Assembly: GCA_017432405.1 (NCBI GenBank)
Contig: JAFRJF010000192.1
Coordinates: 1-8,856, forward strand
Origin: Clostridia bacterium
GTDB taxonomy: Bacteria > Bacillota_A > Clostridia > Christensenellales > Aristaeellaceae
Direction of reading: 5' to 3'
Length of the DNA stretch: 8,856 nucleotides
Shown: positions 4,873 to 8,856 of the stretch, one piece after another
Numbering within the stretch: position 1 is the first letter of the stretch
How the letters are laid out: each line of letters opens with the position of its first letter
Notes under the pieces: generated by a model
What the model was told of the DNA's origin: nothing
Databases searched by the model: none
Seen by the model: the letters and a program-made list of their open reading frames with translations, nothing else
Position numbers and translations under genes: made by a program

Positions 4873-6114
4873 TCACAGTCCCTTTCTCCTCCAGATCGAC
4901 TCCGTGGCGTACCGCACCGCGTCGATCGCATGGTCATTCCCGTCCGGGTAGCTGTTCAGAATCTCCCCGTCCTTGTTGCGCTCGTACTCATACGCGCTGA
5001 ACTCCCGCGCCGTGTTCGGGCACCGCGCCGGGTCGATGACGATGGCCTTCAGCGATTGCAGCCACTTGAACCCATACCGCCGGGAATCCGGCCCCTTGAT
5101 GGCCCCGCGGCACATGCTGCCGTAGGCCCGATAATCCTGTATGGACTTCTCCTCGGCGCTGTCGGCGGTGATCAGGTCGAAGTCCCTGACACCCTTTAAT
5201 TCCTTCAACGCCGCCCAGGTCTGGGCGTTGCTCTGCTTGTTGGCCCGGTATTCGTCGATCAGGTACAGCACCCGCCGCGCCGGGTCCCAGTGGACCTTGA
5301 CCCACTGGAAGGGGTCGGGGTACCAGCCCCAGTCAATCCCCATCAATATCCTGTCAAAGCCCTTCAGCTCGTCGTCGGTGATCTCCCGGATCTCCAGGTT
5401 GTCGAACACCTCGCCGCCGCTGCCGGTGGCCTCGCCCAGGTAGTCGTGCCGGTAGGCCCGCTCGTCGGTGTCCCGCACGTGCTCGGCCTCGGCGATGAAC
5501 TGTGGCCCCAGCCATTCCTCCGGCGCTTCCAGGTAGGTCGAATGATGCCGCAGCCGGTCGCTTCTCTCCTCCAGCGCGTCCTTGTTCACCCAACTGTCCC
5601 GGGTGATCGGCGGGTTGTAGGTCTCGAAGTTCCAGAAGGTCGCCCCGCCGCGCATGGTCGATTGCAGGATGTTCCGAATCTCCGCCCGCCCGGCGAACTG
5701 GTCCAGCTCCTCGAAGTGGGTCACGGCGATGTACCCGAACGGCGCCTTGATGGACTTGATCTTCATGGGGTCGTCCGCGCCCCGGAACATGATCCGCTGC
5801 CCGGTGGGCTTGTAGATCAGCTCCATGGGCGCGACCCGCGCCGTCCACTGCTCCGCCATCCCCAGCTCCCCGATGGCCCAGACGTACTGGGCATAGACCG
5901 AATCCCGCAGGGTGTTGCCGACCTTACGGAGGACCAGCGCGTGCGCCTCGGGATGCAGCACCAGCAGCAGCGGCACCAGCAGTGACACAGTGGACGACTT
6001 CAGCGAACCGCGGCCGCCTGAAAAATTATAGTGTGTGTGCCCGTGGTCGAACACGTCACGGGCCATCCCGTGCCATGCCGGCCCCAGCAGGGTAGACAAC
6101 CGGATCGTATTCAT
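4873..6114 (-). CDS. terL: Phage terminase large subunit, PBSX/Terminase_3 type
   Basis: A 413-residue motor and nuclease that cuts concatemeric phage DNA and pumps it into the procapsid through the portal. The ATPase part carries the Walker A-like motif GGRGSLKSS (33-41) and a Walker B segment YIAVTHFEELDQF (128-140; acidic pair E135/E136). The C-terminal RNase H-like nuclease shows the three expected acidic positions: GIDWGWYPDP (D261), ADSAEEKS (D318) and DGNDHAIDAVRYA (D398, with D394 nearby). All motor and nuclease motifs are present, so the protein looks intact; length is close to PBSX-family terminases. The ATG at 6114 overlaps the small terminase stop by four bases (ATGA), implying translational coupling. 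The stop is three bases from a mobile-type repeat. The gene lies directly upstream of the portal gene, as expected for this module. Confidence 0.95.
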   Translation of the reverse strand: MNTIRLSTLLGPAWHGMARDVFDHGHTHYNFSGGRGSLKSSTVSLLVPLLLVLHPEAHALVLRKVGNTLRDSVYAQYVWAIGELGMAEQWTARVAPMELIYKPTGQRIMFRGADDPMKIKSIKAPFGYIAVTHFEELDQFAGRAEIRNILQSTMRGGATFWNFETYNPPITRDSWVNKDALEERSDRLRHHSTYLEAPEEWLGPQFIAEAEHVRDTDERAYRHDYLGEATGSGGEVFDNLEIREITDDELKGFDRILMGIDWGWYPDPFQWVKVHWDPARRVLYLIDEYRANKQSNAQTWAALKELKGVRDFDLITADSAEEKSIQDYRAYGSMCRGAIKGPDSRRYGFKWLQSLKAIVIDPARCPNTAREFSAYEYERNKDGEILNSYPDGNDHAIDAVRYATESIWRRKGL

Positions 6115-6656
6115 ATGTCGATGACCACCCTGCTTCCCCCGTCGGCGTCCTCCACGGGCAGATCGACCGCCAGCTCCTTGTAGGCCGCCGTCAGGTCCCG
6201 CAGCTTCAACAGCCGCACCTCGCCGCCGTCCCCGGTGGTCTTGATCTCCGTGGCATCGCAGGGGATGGCCGCCGCCGCCCGCTCCAGCATTTGCAGCAGC
6301 GCCATGCGGGTGCGGCGGGCAACCTGGACCTCCCTGTCCTCGCTGTCCGCCGCCTCAGGGCCTGCGCTGCCCGCTTCCTCCGAAGCCGTGGCCCGGGCCT
6401 CCGCGCCCTTGACGTCCGCTGTCACCGGGTTCCCGGCATCCGATGCTTTGGCGCAATCCCCCGCCTTTTCCGCCACCCACCCCTCCGCTCCGGCCCGCTT
6501 TCTCAGCGCATAGACGCTCACCCCGTGCTTCTTCGCCAGAGCGACCTGGCCCACATCACCGGCCACATACTCCGCTCGCACGGCCTCCCAGTTCACATCT
6601 TCCCTCTCGATCTCAATCAACCTCCTTCGCGCCATGAAAAACGGCGGCCGGGCCAT
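6111..6656 (-). CDS. terS: Phage terminase small subunit
   Basis: A 181-residue protein placed directly before the large terminase and overlapping it by four bases. Small terminases bind the packaging start site and present it to the large subunit. Seen: an N-terminal helix-turn-helix (about 22-60), NWEAVRAEYVAGDVGQVALA then KKHGVSVYALRKRAGAEGW; an Ala/Glu-rich low-complexity linker (about 66-108); and a C-terminal helical part (about 109-181) with RRTRMALLQMLERAAAAIP and LKLRDLTAAYKELAVDLP, likely for oligomer formation. The start is uncertain: ATG at 6656 has only a weak GGACGGG site, and ATG at 6635 would remove seven residues. A strong GAAGGAGG lies inside the frame (6628-6621) directly before a TTG codon, too close to serve it well. 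The HTH is intact with any of these starts. Assignment rests on the HTH plus position. Confidence 0.85.
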   Translation of the reverse strand: MARPPFFMARRRLIEIEREDVNWEAVRAEYVAGDVGQVALAKKHGVSVYALRKRAGAEGWVAEKAGDCAKASDAGNPVTADVKGAEARATASEEAGSAGPEAADSEDREVQVARRTRMALLQMLERAAAAIPCDATEIKTTGDGGEVRLLKLRDLTAAYKELAVDLPVEDADGGSRVVIDI

Positions 6657-6701
6657 CGCCCGTCCGCCACGTCATTCGCGCCTTCACGTCCTGCTAATAT
6701 A

Positions 6702-6710
6702 ATAATATCA
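6702..6710 (-). promoter_or_regulatory. Possible late promoter, extended -10 without -35
   Basis: In the 83-base gap before the small terminase gene, the minus strand reads TGATATTAT (6710-6702), an extended -10 element with box TATTAT (6707-6702) in a short AT-rich tract. The position 17 bases upstream (ACGAAA) does not resemble a -35 box. This fits an activator-dependent late promoter, with the activator perhaps encoded just upstream (6740-7108). The AT-rich tract could also be unrelated spacer. Confidence 0.35.
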
Positions 6711-6739
6711 CGCCAAAAGTGTTTTTTCGTGTCGAGTTT

Positions 6740-7108
6740 TCACACTTCATCATTTTTTAACGTCTCTGCGGCCCTGATCGCGTCCGCATGCATATGCTTG
6801 ACCCAATCCGGGGAATAGCCCATGCGCCTTGCGATCTCCTTCCATTTCCAGCCGTTCAGGTACCGATAAGTCAGCACCTCCCGCTGGCGAAGGTCGGCCA
6901 GGGCGTCGATCTGCCCCATCGCCGCCAGCTCCTGCCGGGCGACCTCGTCGATCTCCCGGTCCAGCGCCTGCTGGAGCTGTGTCAGCGATTCCGACCCGCC
7001 GCCGGAGTGGCACTGCTGCACCTGTTCATACCAGCCGCGCCGCTCCATCAGCGCCTCCAGCCGCAGCTTCGACCGCCTGGCCGCCATCAGCGTCTCCTTC
7101 GGGTCCAT
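6740..7108 (-). CDS. Sigma-70 region 4-like HTH late-gene regulator
   Basis: A 122-residue protein with an N-terminal helical, charged half (1-65) and a C-terminal HTH of the sigma-70 region 4 type (about 73-117): LRQREVLTYRYLNGWKWKEIARRMGYSPDWVKHMHADAI, with the WKEIARRMGYSPDWVKHM part as turn and recognition helix. It resembles the small sigma-like or ArpU/RinA/DUF1492-type regulators encoded immediately before terminase genes in Bacillota phages, which switch on late transcription. The ATG at 7108 has a strong site, AAAGGGAGGTGG, about seven bases upstream (GGGAGG). It is followed by a short AT-rich gap with a -35-less promoter candidate. Its target is not shown by the sequence; late-gene activation is inferred from fold and position. 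It is the last recognisable phage gene toward the right; no integrase, repressor or replication genes follow. Confidence 0.75.
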   Translation of the reverse strand: MDPKETLMAARRSKLRLEALMERRGWYEQVQQCHSGGGSESLTQLQQALDREIDEVARQELAAMGQIDALADLRQREVLTYRYLNGWKWKEIARRMGYSPDWVKHMHADAIRAAETLKNDEV

Positions 7109-7166
7109 GTCGCCACCTCCCTTTACCGTCAGCGCTTCGCCGAAACGTCCCTCCGTTTTTCCTGTC

Positions 7167-7961
7167 TCAAAGATACCGCCTGACGCCGGGCACCTTTTTC
7201 AGCAGGAAGGTGATGAACCCCGCCAGCACAAAGGCGGCGAAAACCCTCACCCAACTGGCCAGGTATGAGCGCAGTATCGGCTCAAGCGCGGTATAGACCG
7301 CCAACAGCTCGCGCCTGCACGGGTATTCCATCAGGTAGATGCCGAAGGTCAACCCACCGACCAGGGTGATCGCCCCGGCCAGTCGCGGACCGGGCCTGTG
7401 CCGCTGCTCCCACAGCCCGCACAGGTAAAAGACCGTAACGGCAGGTACAAAGGTGAGGATGCTGTGAAAGGACTCGCTCGTGTTCTTGTCCCACTTGTCC
7501 AGCAGGTTGCACTTGTAGCAGACCATGAGGCAACTGACCCCGATGGCCAGAGCGCTGCCCGCGACCAGGGCCAGCGCCGTGCGCCTGTCCAGCTTCCCCT
7601 CCCGCTGCTTCGTGTCGATATGCCATCCCATCAGCGGGTAAAAGACATAGTCCATGTTGACCAGGAAGGCAAAATGGCTCTCGTGGCTGGCCTTGCCCTT
7701 CCACAGCAGGAAGTCTACGTAGTTGAGCGCGCGGATCAGCGCGAACATCCAGAACATCCACCGAAACTCCCGGTCCCCCATGCCGGCGGCCAACTTCCTG
7801 AGCAGGGGCAGCATCAATATATAGGCCAGATACCGGTACAGGTACCAGTAGGGCGTTGAGATTTCCCCGCTTTAAAGCCGCTTCAGAAAATCCGGCACCG
7901 AAAAGGTCATTGCCGACGTCCGGAAGCAGCGATAGCAATAGTTCAGCTCCGCGCTTCCCCG
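7167..7961 (-). pseudogene. Decayed acyltransferase-3 family membrane protein
   Basis: The frame from 7961 to 7167 encodes the C-terminal two-thirds of an acyltransferase-3 (OafA/Oac type) membrane protein, a family that O-acylates surface sugars. Translation gives FRTSAMTFSVPDFLKRL, then TAA (7874-7872), then, in the same frame, SGEISTPYWYLYRYLAYIL, which reads like one continuous family segment. It continues through about six hydrophobic helices, with LTFGIYLMEYP near the end and GVRRYL at the C-terminus. The N-terminal helices with the family's catalytic His region are missing: a TAG at 7964-7962 precedes the frame and no homologous-looking sequence precedes it. A shorter product could start at TTG 7817 or ATG 7814, but no clear ribosome binding site is seen and it would lack the active site. 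Family usual length is roughly 340-400 residues. It may be a host gene or a prophage O-antigen-modification gene that has decayed. Confidence 0.7.
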
Positions 7962-7972
7962 CTATCGCAGCC

Positions 7973-8001
7973 ATTATATCATAGATCGCATCCTCCCGCA
8001 A
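7973..8001 (-). promoter_or_regulatory. Sigma-A promoter, minus strand
   Basis: TTGCGG (8001-7996) and a perfect TATAAT (7978-7973) are separated by exactly 17 bases, with TG in the extended -10 position (TGATATAAT). Transcription would start near 7966, just before the open frame of the decayed acyltransferase gene, so this may be its original promoter or one placed there by rearrangement. Confidence 0.6.
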
Positions 8002-8063
8002 GGACAAAAACCTGCGTGAACCCAGCCTGCGCGATTTCGCCGCGAAACCTGCGATTTGTCCTT
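8000..8063. promoter_or_regulatory. Possible operator between divergent promoters
   Basis: AAGGACAAA (8000-8008) and TTTGTCCTT (8055-8063) form a perfect 9-bp inverted repeat 46 bases apart; each outer end overlaps the -35 box of one of two divergent promoters. Between them CCTGCG occurs three times (8011, 8026, 8048), two of them within the longer direct repeat AAACCTGCG (8008-8016 and 8045-8053). This symmetry suggests a regulator site serving both directions. No regulator gene is visible next to it. Confidence 0.4.
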
Positions 8064-8090
8064 GACATTTTCCCCATAAAATGATAAAAT
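8062..8090 (+). promoter_or_regulatory. Sigma-A promoter for the gene at 8210
   Basis: A consensus TTGACA (8062-8067), a 17-base spacer and TAAAAT (8085-8090) with TG in the extended -10 position (TGATAAAAT). Start of transcription is expected near 8097. It is the best-matching promoter in the window. Confidence 0.8.
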
Positions 8091-8096
8091 TAACAT

Positions 8097-8209
8097 TGAA
8101 CTAATGTTTGTCCAATGAGTTGGAAAAATATTGGATGAGAAGGGCCCCGAAACGCTCACCATGGGCCACGTAAACCGTCGCCCCAAACACAAAATGGAGG
8201 GAAGATCAA
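8097..8209 (+). other. 5' leader of the gene at 8210, about 113 bases
   Basis: The stretch between the predicted transcription start and the ATG holds no convincing gene. It has small inverted repeats: AACATT/AATGTT (8092-8097 with 8103-8108), and TCCAAT (8111-8116), whose TCCAA can pair with 8120-8124 or which can pair whole with ATTGGA (8130-8135). The two alternatives exclude each other. No T-run terminator and no recognised riboswitch are seen. It ends in the ribosome binding site GGAGGG (8196-8201). Confidence 0.35.
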
Positions 8210-8856
8210 ATGTCACTGCCTGGAAAACTCTTTATTGGCATATTGGAAGAGGACAATCCCCTGAAATCCTTTTTCCGCCTCAAGCCCCTGCTGGTGGAAT
8301 CCGAGGGTCAATACGTGCCCTATACCCAGCACAAGGACTATCCCAACGACGGCTGTATCCGCATCGTGCCGGACAAAAACGAATCCTATCATTTCAAGAC
8401 CCGCATGCGCAAGCTCGGCCTGTTCTGCGTGGTGGACCTGCGCGCCCACCCGGACGACAACGACAAGATCCGCCCCAACAAGAACTTCCGCGAGGATTCG
8501 CCGGAGCAAAACGCCTACATCATCTATTCCGACGTGGTGCGCGAGCCCGCCCCGGACACGATCTTTGAGATCCTGCCCGAGGAGGCCCGGGACGGCGTGC
8601 TGCCCCCGCCCCGCACGGTCCAGGTGCTGCTGAAGGGCGAGGCGCTGCATTCCGAGCGCTACGCCTGGGAGCTGCTGCCCGGCGCCGACGACAAGGCCCA
8701 GCTGCTGCCCACCGACCAGACCTGCCCCGAGGGCAGCCTTCAGGTGTTCGACCTGGAAACCTTCAAGGGCAACCGGATCGCCTTCGCCATCGCGCCGCCC
8801 CCGCCCTCCGAGCGTCCCGCAGCGCGCGCTGTCCCCGCCGGGCACGTGGCCCCCGT
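8210..8856 (+). CDS. Hypothetical protein, N-terminal part, cut by window edge
   Basis: An open frame from ATG 8210 through the right edge gives at least 215 residues without a stop. It has a ribosome binding site GGAGGG eight bases upstream and a consensus promoter further up. I do not recognise a family. The N-terminal 120 residues look like a compact, soluble, charged domain: MSLPGKLFIGILEED, then GCIRIVPDKNESYHFKTRMRKLGLFCVVDLRAHPDDNDKIRPNKNF (about 48-93), then NAYIIYSDVVREPAPDTIFEILP. After residue about 195 it becomes Pro/Ala-rich (IAPPPPSERPAARAVP), suggesting a linker to a further domain outside the window. No signal peptide or membrane segment is seen. Codons end mostly in G or C, like the phage genes and unlike the cargo region, so this is likely a resident host gene. 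A long frame on the opposite strand (8213-8845) is its shadow. Confidence 0.8.
   Translation, partial: MSLPGKLFIGILEEDNPLKSFFRLKPLLVESEGQYVPYTQHKDYPNDGCIRIVPDKNESYHFKTRMRKLGLFCVVDLRAHPDDNDKIRPNKNFREDSPEQNAYIIYSDVVREPAPDTIFEILPEEARDGVLPPPRTVQVLLKGEALHSERYAWELLPGADDKAQLLPTDQTCPEGSLQVFDLETFKGNRIAFAIAPPPPSERPAARAVPAGHVAP

Noticed and set aside
5290..5985. Open frame (231 codons) on the plus strand
   Set aside because: Antisense to the large terminase, whose Walker and nuclease motifs fix the coding strand.
6724..6754. Terminator after the sigma-like regulator
   Set aside because: AAGTGT/ACACTT pairing on the minus strand is only 6 bp with a long loop and a short T-run, too weak to call.
7282..8007. 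Open frame (241 codons) on the minus strand overlapping the acyltransferase remnant
   Set aside because: From about 7870 leftward it is out of frame with clear acyltransferase sequence and becomes a Gly/Arg-rich shadow. Its start lies upstream of the promoter at 7973-8001.
8213..8845. Open frame (210 codons) on the minus strand
   Set aside because: Antisense to the plus-strand gene at 8210, which has promoter, ribosome binding site and sensible protein composition. The minus frame gives a Gly/Val/Leu/Gln-rich shadow.

Overview
The window looks like a piece of a Bacillota (Clostridia-type) chromosome carrying the DNA-packaging and early head-assembly module of a siphovirus-like prophage. The phage proteins are of the kind seen in Listeria phage A118 and in prophages of gut Clostridia. 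Most genes are GC-rich (about 70% in one 60-base sample inside the minor capsid gene) and use mainly G/C-ending codons. Species cannot be named from sequence alone.

Layout. The late phage genes all lie on the minus strand and read from right to left: a sigma-like HTH late regulator (6740-7108), small terminase (6111-6656), large terminase (4873-6114), portal (3297-4763), minor capsid protein with a C-terminal nuclease-like domain (1397-3214), a 43-residue small protein (1079-1210) and a scaffold-like protein (6-575). The major capsid gene would be expected next, beyond the left edge. Together these genes recognise and pump DNA, form the portal vertex and start procapsid assembly.

Accessory material interrupts this operon. 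A plus-strand DUF2188 gene (846-1082) with its own promoter, near-perfect ribosome binding site and flanking hairpins has the layout of a phage moron. Around it are a multi-hairpin stretch (591-760), several terminator-type hairpins and a cloverleaf-like fold (1304-1385). The last 200 or so codons of the minor capsid gene are AT-richer (about 43% GC in two samples) and encode a 7-residue repeat linker and a domain of the PBECR (Barnase/EndoU/ColicinE5-D/RelE-like) nuclease type. Two miniature palindromic repeats of different families sit between portal and minor capsid (3233-3298) and between large terminase and portal (4785-4869).

Right of the phage genes, where integrase, repressor and early genes would be expected, there is instead a decayed acyltransferase-3 gene (7167-7961) with an in-frame stop, on the same strand. 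This suggests a rearranged or remnant prophage, or an edge cargo gene. Beyond it are two back-to-back promoters (about 7973-8090) sharing a 9-bp inverted repeat, and a plus-strand gene of unknown function (8210 to the right edge), probably a host gene.
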